DNA of 46,617 nt from a virus. The notes below the pieces were generated by a model. The model made no database searches. It saw nothing but the letters and a program-made list of their open reading frames with translations, and had not been told where the DNA came from. Position numbers and translations under genes: made by a program. Every line of letters begins with the position of its first letter. Positions within the stretch are counted from its first letter, which is position 1. The stretch is from IMG/VR virus record IMGVR_UViG_3300021600_000003, positions 83,249 to 129,865 of that record. One strand, given 5' to 3'. Positions 31,951 to 38,526 of this stretch are shown piece after piece.

Positions 31951-32757
31951 ATGGCAGGAAAACAAATTGTAGAAACAAGAAAACCTGATGGTGATTTTGA
32001 ATTACCAGATGGACTAACAGTACCAGAGATTAACATGCAATCATGTATTTTATTTGGATTACCTAAATGTGGAAAAACTACTCTTTTATCTTTATTACCA
32101 GATTGTCTAATTATTGATACCGAAAATGGTACCAATAAGATTAGTGCTTTGGTAAAGAAAGTTCCAGAGGATAGGGGTCCAGTAGGTAGAATGAGATGGC
32201 TTGATGAGTTTGCAGATTACCTTATAGCAAAAGGTAAACCTTATGACTATGTAGCTATTGATACATTAACAGAAGTTAATGATATGGCAGAGTGGAGTGG
32301 AACATATCGTTATATGAACAGTCCACAAGGTAAATCATTTAACAGAGTTGATGGTGAAAAAGGTGGTCAAATGCTTAAACCAGTAGATGATGGATATGAA
32401 AGTGTTCATACTATTGGAGAGGGATTTGGCTACAGATGGTCAAGAGAAGATACTATGCGTGTCTTTGAGAAATACATGAGAGTAGCTAAGAAGTGTGTCT
32501 TCTTTGTTTGTCACGTAGAGGATAAGTATATTGCTTTGAAGGAGAATACAGATGTATTAGTTCCCAAGCAGTTAGCTTTGACAGGAAAATTAAGAAACAT
32601 TTTACCAAGAAAGGTAGATGCTATTGGTTATGTGTACAATGAAGATGGTACTATTAAAATCAACTTTACAGGAAGTGAGGAAAGAGTAGGAGGAAGCAGA
32701 GCTGTTCATCTACAAGGCTACAACGATGTAGCAGATTGGAACAAAATCTTTATTTAA
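31951..32757 (+). CDS. Sak4-like RecA-fold ATPase, 268 aa
   Basis: ATG 31951 is chosen because a promoter box overlaps the earlier in-frame codon. Walker A is GLPKCGKTTL (about residues 35-44), followed by LIIDTENG and a Walker B-type YVAIDTLTE, then FFVCHVED. This is the compact single-domain RecA fold of Sak4-type phage recombinases (AAA_24). It probably helps single-strand annealing or strand exchange together with an SSB-type protein. The next two genes may be its partners. Confidence 0.82.
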   Translation: MAGKQIVETRKPDGDFELPDGLTVPEINMQSCILFGLPKCGKTTLLSLLPDCLIIDTENGTNKISALVKKVPEDRGPVGRMRWLDEFADYLIAKGKPYDYVAIDTLTEVNDMAEWSGTYRYMNSPQGKSFNRVDGEKGGQMLKPVDDGYESVHTIGEGFGYRWSREDTMRVFEKYMRVAKKCVFFVCHVEDKYIALKENTDVLVPKQLALTGKLRNILPRKVDAIGYVYNEDGTIKINFTGSEERVGGSRAVHLQGYNDVADWNKIFI

Positions 32758-32766
32758 CTAACAAAT

Positions 32767-32782
32767 CCTCTCGAAAGAGAGG
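32767..32782 (+). promoter_or_regulatory. GNRA-tetraloop hairpin in a 5' leader
   Basis: CCTCTC-GAAA-GAGAGG followed by TTCG lies 28 bases before the ATG at 32811. A near copy, GCCTC-GAAA-GAGGC plus TTCG, is in the leader at 42193. It has no T-run and is likely an mRNA stability or translation element. Confidence 0.55.
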
Positions 32783-32810
32783 TTCGACATTGTAAATTAA
32801 CAACCAATAT

Positions 32811-33371
32811 ATGGCAACATTTAGCAAACTCAAACCCACTACTAAATTGAGTGAAACTCAGTTTTATAGTGTAGAGAAGATTACAGGCAACAAAGTACAG
32901 TTGCGGAATGATTTAGGTGATGTTATTACTGTTGATGATAAGTATGTAGAAGCATGCTTAGTATCTGCAGAAGAAATTATCACTGAAAAGATTATGTCAC
33001 GTACAGACTTGACTAATCTATTCTTAGTATCTACAAACGTAGCTTTGACAGTAAACTACAACAAACAAGTAGATCCAAAAGAAGTAAAAACTCAATTACA
33101 TTCTCTTTATCCTAATAAGGGTGGAAAGATACTGTCAGAAATTGATTACCAGAAAAAAGTTAACAGTCTATTATCTACTGCTCTTGAGGGAGAAGAAAGA
33201 ACTATGATTGGAAGACATTATGGTAGTAAAGATGAATTTGGTAGAGTACGTTTTATTGATATGGAACTGACAACAGATCCATCTAAAGATTATGATACTC
33301 GTCAAAGGTTAGTAGATACTCGTACAATTAACTGGTTAATTCTACGTGGTGTAAAGTACAAAGTAAAGTAA
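32811..33371 (+). CDS. Conserved replication-cluster protein, 186 aa
   Basis: The N-terminal part (FYSVEKITGNKVQLRNDLGD) looks like a small beta-barrel; the C-terminal part has GRVRFIDMELTTDPSKDYDT and VDTRTINWLILRGVKYKVK. Its place between a Sak4-like ATPase and a possible SSB suggests a DNA replication or recombination role. No enzyme motif is visible. It is preceded by the GNRA hairpin and followed by a structured leader. Confidence 0.7.
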   Translation: MATFSKLKPTTKLSETQFYSVEKITGNKVQLRNDLGDVITVDDKYVEACLVSAEEIITEKIMSRTDLTNLFLVSTNVALTVNYNKQVDPKEVKTQLHSLYPNKGGKILSEIDYQKKVNSLLSTALEGEERTMIGRHYGSKDEFGRVRFIDMELTTDPSKDYDTRQRLVDTRTINWLILRGVKYKVK

Positions 33372-33384
33372 ACTTTGCCTGTTC

Positions 33385-33440
33385 TTAAGTGACTTCCCCC
33401 GTAAGGGAAGCCCTCGGGTTACAATATCGTAACCACTTAA
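33385..33440 (+). promoter_or_regulatory. Structured 5' leader before the SSB-like gene
   Basis: A 7-bp closing stem TTAAGTG/CACTTAA encloses CTTCCC/GGGAAG, a short CCC/GGG and GGTTAC/GTAACC, ending 11 bases before the ATG at 33452. It is more G+C-rich than its surroundings. It could be an autoregulatory binding site of the encoded protein; this is inference. Confidence 0.55.
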
Positions 33441-33451
33441 AAAACAATAAT

Positions 33452-34429
33452 ATGGCAGTAAAAGGAAGACAAAAAGAACAAAAAGAGTTTACAAACAAAC
33501 TATTTGTTGGCTTTACAGCAGTTAAAGTAATTGCAGTAAATCCTACCAGAGAAGAACTCAACAAGATTTTGGGAAAAGAAGACAGTCAAGAAGACAAAGC
33601 AATTACGTATTTAGGAAGTGACCAAGAAGGTAATGACCGTATGCGTATTTTATTTGTACTAAAGGATGACAAAAATGAGAAAATCTTCTTCCATTCATTT
33701 AATCTTACTAACAAAGTAAGAAAGAATAAGGAAGGGGACAAATGTCAGATTGTTAATTCCACTTGCTCTACTAGTTGGGCACCATTTATCAAAGCACTTG
33801 ATAAAAAAGGTAAAGCTATTCTAGATGAGAATGGTAAAGAAACGTATACTGAGAAAGTGAATGCTGAACTCATTCAAGATTGGTTTGCAAACTTTACTAA
33901 CAAGGAAAAGGAAGTTCTTGGTCCAAAGAAATGGAGAGAAGCCTTATCTGGTGAAGAAGAGTTAGTTACATTACTTAGAAGTTGGCTTGGAAGGCTAGAC
34001 TTTATGGATCCTGAAACTGAAGTATTTGTTGATACAGCTAAACTGTTCAAGGAAAACTTCAAAGAGTTAAGGGAGCTTATTAGTTTAGACGAATCAGGTA
34101 ACTTTACAGATGGTGGATTAGATACCCCATTTGTAGTACTATTAGGTGTAAGAACTGATGAAGATGATGCTACTAAAAAGTATCAACAAATATGGGGTAA
34201 AGCATTCTTACCTGCAGGATTCATGAAGTATATCAATAACGACATGAAGTTTCCTACAGACTATTCTAAGAAAATCTTTAAGAAATTCAAGGAAGAAGTT
34301 GAAGGTGATTATGGCTTTAATGGCTATACAGAGTTGGTACCTTTGATAGAGTATGATGAAGCTAAAGACATTGCTGGTAGTGCTACTACTGGTAAAGAAA
34401 TAGCTGCACCTACATCTGGAGATTACTAA
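33452..34429 (+). CDS. Putative SSB-like replication protein, 325 aa
   Basis: ATGGCAGTAAAAGGAAG at 33452 is preferred because upstream in-frame codons lie in the structured leader. The N-terminal phrases FTNKLFVGFTAVKVIAVNPT, then MRILFVLKDD and IFFHSFNLTN, resemble a protein family of Bacteroidetes phages that I believe is annotated as single-stranded-DNA-binding. Third positions are relatively G/C-rich, fitting high expression. The C-terminus (TSGDY) is not the acidic DDDIPF type, so the call is tentative. A terminator follows. Confidence 0.55.
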   Translation: MAVKGRQKEQKEFTNKLFVGFTAVKVIAVNPTREELNKILGKEDSQEDKAITYLGSDQEGNDRMRILFVLKDDKNEKIFFHSFNLTNKVRKNKEGDKCQIVNSTCSTSWAPFIKALDKKGKAILDENGKETYTEKVNAELIQDWFANFTNKEKEVLGPKKWREALSGEEELVTLLRSWLGRLDFMDPETEVFVDTAKLFKENFKELRELISLDESGNFTDGGLDTPFVVLLGVRTDEDDATKKYQQIWGKAFLPAGFMKYINNDMKFPTDYSKKIFKKFKEEVEGDYGFNGYTELVPLIEYDEAKDIAGSATTGKEIAAPTSGDY

Positions 34430-34448
34430 GGATTTTGTACGAAAAGTG

Positions 34449-34479
34449 AAGGAGGGCTCAGAAATGGGCTCTCCTTTTT
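34449..34479 (+). terminator. Rho-independent terminator
   Basis: AAGGAGGGCTC pairs with GGGCTCTCCTT (two wobble pairs) around AGAAAT, followed by TTTTTA. Confidence 0.8.
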
Positions 34480-34536
34480 ATTTAACTTAAAAATTTATAA
34501 TATGTGTTTTTATATATTATTATAAACCATGTTAAT

Positions 34537-35571
34537 ATGATAAAAGGAAGATTAAAAGTTAAACCTCTAGAGAAAGAAGATATACTACGGAGAATTACTC
34601 CGTATGATATTTACCGTCTATATCAGGGATCATTCAAACTGAATGATGTTTGTGTAAATTATCATAGAGGGGAGAAAAACCCTTCTCTTATTATAAGTAC
34701 TCGTCTGTCTAGTCAGCTTCGACATAAGGATTTTGGAGATAAAGACTGGAGTGGAGACTGTTTTAATTTTGTACAACAGATTCATAGATGTGACTTTGGT
34801 ACGGCTTTAAAGATTATCGATAGAGACTTCTGTCTAGGACTTACAAATGGAAAAGTAGTTAATAATAAACAAATCATTACTTGGGGACAACCTGAGGTTG
34901 AGGAAAAACGTCCTCCACTTTTTCAGATAATTTATTATTCTCATATGTCTAGACAAGCTTTAGATTATTGGAAGAAATTTGGAGTTACTGAAGCAGATTT
35001 AAGAAAAGAACATATATATCAGCCAGCAGAAATTTGGAGAAATAGGAAGAAGATACCTATGGGTAATTTAATGACATTTGCTTATCATTATCCTGAAATA
35101 GATAAATGGAAGATATATCGACCATTTGCTCCAAAGAGAACAGAGAGTACTCCTATCAATCAATGGAAGTGGGATAGTAATGTTCCCTTTGATTATATCG
35201 ATAATATGTCAGCCATCAAAGGTGACTGTACAGCTATGTTCCTTGCTAAGAGTAAGAAGGATAGATTAGTATTAATGAATGCGTTAGGTACTGATTGTAT
35301 TGCTGATGTTCAGGCAGAAGATGCAGGATGTCTTACATTTGAGAATTTGGAACAATTTAAGACAGTTGATAAAAGGTATATTATCTCTGATAATGATAAA
35401 AAGGGCAAAGAGTTCTCTTGGTGGTTAACAAAGGAGCACGGCTTTAAGCACGTAAATGTTCCAGATAAGTATCTTCTTGAGACTCCAAAGTGTACAGATT
35501 TTGCAGACTTATGCTATCATCATGGTATGGAAGCAGTTATTAGTTACTTTAAAACAAAACAGATTATATGA
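34537..35571 (+). CDS. DNA primase (DnaG/TOPRIM type), 344 aa
   Basis: The start at 34537 (MIKGRLKVKPL) avoids an in-frame codon within the promoter-like leader. The N-terminal region (CVNYHRGEKNPSLIIS and HKDFGDKDWSGDCFNFVQQ) has the layout of a CHC2 primase zinc domain, but only part of the Cys set is present. A TOPRIM-like region follows near residues 235-300 with a DNDKKGKEFS motif. It would make primers for the phage polymerase with the DnaB-like helicase. Its stop overlaps a 12-residue tail ORF. Confidence 0.8.
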   Translation: MIKGRLKVKPLEKEDILRRITPYDIYRLYQGSFKLNDVCVNYHRGEKNPSLIISTRLSSQLRHKDFGDKDWSGDCFNFVQQIHRCDFGTALKIIDRDFCLGLTNGKVVNNKQIITWGQPEVEEKRPPLFQIIYYSHMSRQALDYWKKFGVTEADLRKEHIYQPAEIWRNRKKIPMGNLMTFAYHYPEIDKWKIYRPFAPKRTESTPINQWKWDSNVPFDYIDNMSAIKGDCTAMFLAKSKKDRLVLMNALGTDCIADVQAEDAGCLTFENLEQFKTVDKRYIISDNDKKGKEFSWWLTKEHGFKHVNVPDKYLLETPKCTDFADLCYHHGMEAVISYFKTKQII

Positions 35572-35606
35572 CAACACAAATTATTAACGATTATAATATA
35601 TTTTAA
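35568..35606 (+). CDS. Micro-ORF, tail peptide only (MTTQIINDYNIF)
   Basis: Twelve codons start in an ATGA overlap with the primase stop and end directly before the ATG at 35607, with no intergenic base left. The sequence is a copy of the C-terminal tail seen on the small proteins (IINDYNIF), without any body. The perfect fit between two coupled genes argues that it is translated. Confidence 0.6.
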   Translation: MTTQIINDYNIF

Positions 35607-36122
35607 ATGAAAGAATTAAGAGTAACTCCTGAAGTAATTAATGATTTAGTCAAAAATCAAATATTTGTATTTGGCAGTAATGAATCTGGTATTCATGGTG
35701 CAGGTGCTGCAAGACTTGCAGTAGATAAATTTGGTGCTCAACCCGGTAAAGGTTGGGGATTGTCGGGCAATACATTTGCATTGCCAACAAAAGATTGGGA
35801 GATTAAGACTCTTCCAATTGAAGCAGTAAAAAACTACGTGGATAGGTTTATAGCCTTGACAAATGGACATTATCATAGCAAATGGAATTTTCTAGTAACT
35901 AAAATAGGATGTGGATTAGCTGGTTTTACTCCAGAGGAAATTGCTCCTTTATTTAAAGAATGTCGTAACCAAAGAAATATATGGTTACCACAGGATTTTC
36001 ATGATGTATTAGATGGTATATATGTACCATCAGCAGAAATTCCTCTTGATTTAATACCTTCTGTATCAGGAGGTCTTATTCTAACTGGTTTTAAACCACA
36101 AAAAGATATTCTTAACAATTAA
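35607..36122 (+). CDS. Macro-domain-like phage protein (A1S_2505 type), 171 aa
   Basis: The segments IFVFGSNESGIHGAGAARLA (residues 19-38), GWGLSGNTFALPTKD and VTKIGCGLAGFTPEEIAPLF resemble a family of phage non-structural proteins related to macro domains, which bind ADP-ribose or its derivatives. A phosphate-loop-like GAGAA is visible. In a phage that also has a PARP and NAD+ synthesis, a role in ADP-ribose binding or removal is plausible. The catalytic residues are not assignable by eye. Confidence 0.75.
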   Translation: MKELRVTPEVINDLVKNQIFVFGSNESGIHGAGAARLAVDKFGAQPGKGWGLSGNTFALPTKDWEIKTLPIEAVKNYVDRFIALTNGHYHSKWNFLVTKIGCGLAGFTPEEIAPLFKECRNQRNIWLPQDFHDVLDGIYVPSAEIPLDLIPSVSGGLILTGFKPQKDILNN

Positions 36123-36132
36123 ACTTAATATT

Positions 36133-36588
36133 ATGTGTTTACTAACAATTAAAAGAAGAACAACTAGAGAAGATATTCTAGCTTTAGAACCAGAAATAGC
36201 TAGTAAAGATATAAGTGTATGGAAAGTACTATTACTGGAGATAAAGCCTAATAGTAGGCTACGGAATAGATATATTAGTCCTTACTATGATTTTGAGTAT
36301 AAAAAAGGAGAACATTACTATCAAACAGAAGATTGGTGTAGTAAGTCAGCATCTTATCAAAATAACCAATATGGACTTGAAATTGAATCTGGTTTACATG
36401 CTTATATTAATAAAATATTTGCAGAAAATGATGAAGGTAAGGGCGGTTATGTCTGGAGGCTACATGCTAGCCAGTATTACAGGATCTACTATAATAAGAT
36501 TATAGTAAAAATGACTATACCTAAAGGAAGTAGATACTATTTAGGAATATGTGGTGATATTGTAACTGATAACTTAATTTGGAAATAA
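36133..36588 (+). CDS. MCxx-type phage hypothetical protein, 151 aa
   Basis: It begins Met-Cys (MCLLTIKRRTTREDILA), has IESGLHAYI and VKMTIPKGSRYYLGICGDI, and is related to the gene at 37349, which starts MCFKII and has FHSFEI and GRIPKGSYYFY. This family is widespread in phages and lacks an assigned function. Cys at position 2 would be exposed after Met removal. It flanks the uracil-DNA glycosylase gene. Confidence 0.75.
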   Translation: MCLLTIKRRTTREDILALEPEIASKDISVWKVLLLEIKPNSRLRNRYISPYYDFEYKKGEHYYQTEDWCSKSASYQNNQYGLEIESGLHAYINKIFAENDEGKGGYVWRLHASQYYRIYYNKIIVKMTIPKGSRYYLGICGDIVTDNLIWK

Positions 36589-36589
36589 T

Positions 36590-37330
36590 ATGGAAAAATT
36601 AGATTATTTGACATTTAAAGACAAAATGGGAGATTGGGCACCAAAGTTCAAATCTTTCATTGAAGGTGCACAAATGTGGGATATCTATCAGAAACTAAAG
36701 AAAGACTCCATAGGAGATACAATCGTTCCTAAAAGCACGGATACATTTCGTGCTTTTAAGACGGTTAATCCTAAAGAATTGAAGGTAGTTTTTTATCTGA
36801 TGGATCCTTATCCTCGTAAGTACTCAAATGGAGTTTTTCAGGCTGACGGTATTGCAATGAGCTGTTCAAATAGCCCAGATAAGAAATTACAACCATCTTT
36901 AGTGAATTGGTATGATGCCATAAGCAAAAGTGAGGGCTACAGAGTAAATTATAGCCCTTCCTTGGACTATCTTCACGAACAAGGGATAATGCTCCTAAAT
37001 AGTGATTTGACCTGTAAATTGAATAAGACGCAGTCTCATGAGAGATTATGGGAACCTTTCCAGAAATACTTCTTAGAAGAGGTAGTAGGTAGTGATACAT
37101 CTATCATTTACGTATTATGTGGGAAAGCTTCCCTCAGGATGGAGCAATATATAAATCCATTCTGTAAAATCTTCAAGTTAGATCATCCTGCTGCTGCTGC
37201 TTATACTCATACAGATTGGGACGATGAAGGAACCTTTAAGGCTATTAATAAGATTATATGGGATAATAATCGTTATCATATCTTTTGGGATAAGGATAAG
37301 TGGGAGGATAGTAAGAATTTACCTTTTTAA
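36590..37330 (+). CDS. Uracil-DNA glycosylase-like protein, 246 aa
   Basis: Family 1 motifs are recognisable: FYLMDPYPRKYSNGVFQADG for GQDPYH (Asp72 kept, the preceding GQ replaced), IAMSC for GLAFS, LLNSDLTC for LLNxxLTV, and LDHPAAAAY for the HPSPLS loop with the catalytic His. It would remove uracil from phage or host DNA, beside the ligase and repair genes. The altered motif 1 leaves some doubt about specificity. Confidence 0.8.
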   Translation: MEKLDYLTFKDKMGDWAPKFKSFIEGAQMWDIYQKLKKDSIGDTIVPKSTDTFRAFKTVNPKELKVVFYLMDPYPRKYSNGVFQADGIAMSCSNSPDKKLQPSLVNWYDAISKSEGYRVNYSPSLDYLHEQGIMLLNSDLTCKLNKTQSHERLWEPFQKYFLEEVVGSDTSIIYVLCGKASLRMEQYINPFCKIFKLDHPAAAAYTHTDWDDEGTFKAINKIIWDNNRYHIFWDKDKWEDSKNLPF

Positions 37331-37348
37331 TAATTAAAATTTTAATTT

Positions 37349-37735
37349 ATGTGTTTTAAAATAATTACACCATGTCAAAAGGCAAGAAAAGACATATTGG
37401 TAAAAAAGCGTATTAATAAAAATGGTTTTGGATGGCTCTTTTCTTTAGAAATAAAAAATGAGAAAGGAAAATTTCAAATAGAACCTTGGACTAAAGGATA
37501 TCACTATAGTGAAGCTAATTTTCCTAAAAATAAGCATTATGGTGTTATTGGAGGTGATGCATTTCATTCATTTGAAATAAATACTACTAAAGGTCATTGG
37601 CTAGTCATAAGTGAAGGCTTTGATGGAGTAGATAAAACTATTATTGGTAGAATTCCTAAAGGTAGCTATTATTTTTATAATAAAATAGACAAAGAGTATT
37701 GTTCACAAGATTTTATATACGATAAAGATTTATAA
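37349..37735 (+). CDS. MCxx-type phage hypothetical protein, 128 aa
   Basis: A paralogue of the 36133 gene with the same Met-Cys start and the same order of blocks (AFHSFEINTT, then IGRIPKGSYYFYNKID). It lies on the other side of the glycosylase gene, so a duplication flanks it. The next gene starts one base after its stop. Function unknown. Confidence 0.7.
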   Translation: MCFKIITPCQKARKDILVKKRINKNGFGWLFSLEIKNEKGKFQIEPWTKGYHYSEANFPKNKHYGVIGGDAFHSFEINTTKGHWLVISEGFDGVDKTIIGRIPKGSYYFYNKIDKEYCSQDFIYDKDL

Positions 37736-37736
37736 T

Positions 37737-37970
37737 ATGAATGCTACAACAATTGAAAATCTCGTCTATGATGCTTATCAGGAAGATGGCATAGCAGGTG
37801 CATGTAAGGAAGCAGACAAACATAAGATATGTCTATATGAATTTTGTGATAGTTGTGATTGTCAAGTTCCTACTATTAAAGGTGACCACGGTTGCCTAAT
37901 TTGTGGTCATGAGACTATAAAAGATCCTCACATAGAGGATATTCCTTGTGAGAACGATGAAAACAACTAA
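37737..37970 (+). CDS. Zinc-ribbon-like protein, 77 aa
   Basis: The Cys cluster CDSCDCQVP and then CLICGHETIKD forms a plausible C2-C2 zinc ribbon in an otherwise acidic short protein (start MNATTIENLVYDAYQEDG). It could be a small DNA- or protein-binding adaptor. Not recognised further. Confidence 0.65.
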   Translation: MNATTIENLVYDAYQEDGIAGACKEADKHKICLYEFCDSCDCQVPTIKGDHGCLICGHETIKDPHIEDIPCENDENN

Positions 37971-37975
37971 TTACG

Positions 37976-38188
37976 ATGAATATACATGAGGAACGTTTGA
38001 AATGTAAACTTGCCTTATGGGATACCCCCGGTTTCTTCCAATTTATAAAAGAATTGGATGAAGCTGTTGGGGATCTTGTAAGCATTACTGAGCAAGTAGA
38101 GATACAACGTAAATTGTATCAAAAACAATTGGATGAAATAGAAATCCAACCTAAACCTAAATTTAAACAATCAAAATTACCGTTATGA
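37976..38188 (+). CDS. Small helical protein, 70 aa
   Basis: One amphipathic helix from about residue 20 to 58 (FIKELDEAVGDLVSITEQVE onward) suggests a short coiled coil, with a basic C-terminus (KPKFKQSKLPL). It overlaps the next gene (ATGA). Function unknown. Confidence 0.65.
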   Translation: MNIHEERLKCKLALWDTPGFFQFIKELDEAVGDLVSITEQVEIQRKLYQKQLDEIEIQPKPKFKQSKLPL

Positions 38189-38526
38189 CAGCAACAGTAA
38201 AAGTAATACCAACATATCAGTTTGCAAGAAATCTTCAAGCAGGTGATTTAATCATAGTACCCTATACTAATAGGTTATATCCAGCTATATTTACTGGATA
38301 TGGAAAGGCTGGAAATGTACGTTTTTATACTTTACATGTAGGTCAACCTTATCGAAATAATATTATTGAGAGAATTACTGTAAAACATAAAAAACCCTAT
38401 GTTAGTTTTATAAATAGAACAGGTCAAAATATTATAGCAAAATTAGATCCTGATGAGTTAGAGTCTAGTTATAGACAATGGTATGAAGAATTTAAAGGTT
38501 TACTACTTAAACATAATATGATATGA
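38185..38526 (+). CDS. Hypothetical protein, 113 aa
   Basis: The N-terminal half (NLQAGDLIIVPYTNRLYPAI) is a likely SH3-like barrel; the C-terminus is helical (ELESSYRQWYEEFKGLLLKH). It is coupled to the genes on both sides by ATGA overlaps, including the rIIA-like gene that follows. No tail motif. Confidence 0.65.
   Translation: MTATVKVIPTYQFARNLQAGDLIIVPYTNRLYPAIFTGYGKAGNVRFYTLHVGQPYRNNIIERITVKHKKPYVSFINRTGQNIIAKLDPDELESSYRQWYEEFKGLLLKHNMI

Noticed and set aside
33389-33451. Upstream extension of the SSB-like protein to 33389
   Set aside because: The extension would be encoded by the structured leader; ATG 33452 after AAAACAATAAT fits the leaders used by other genes.
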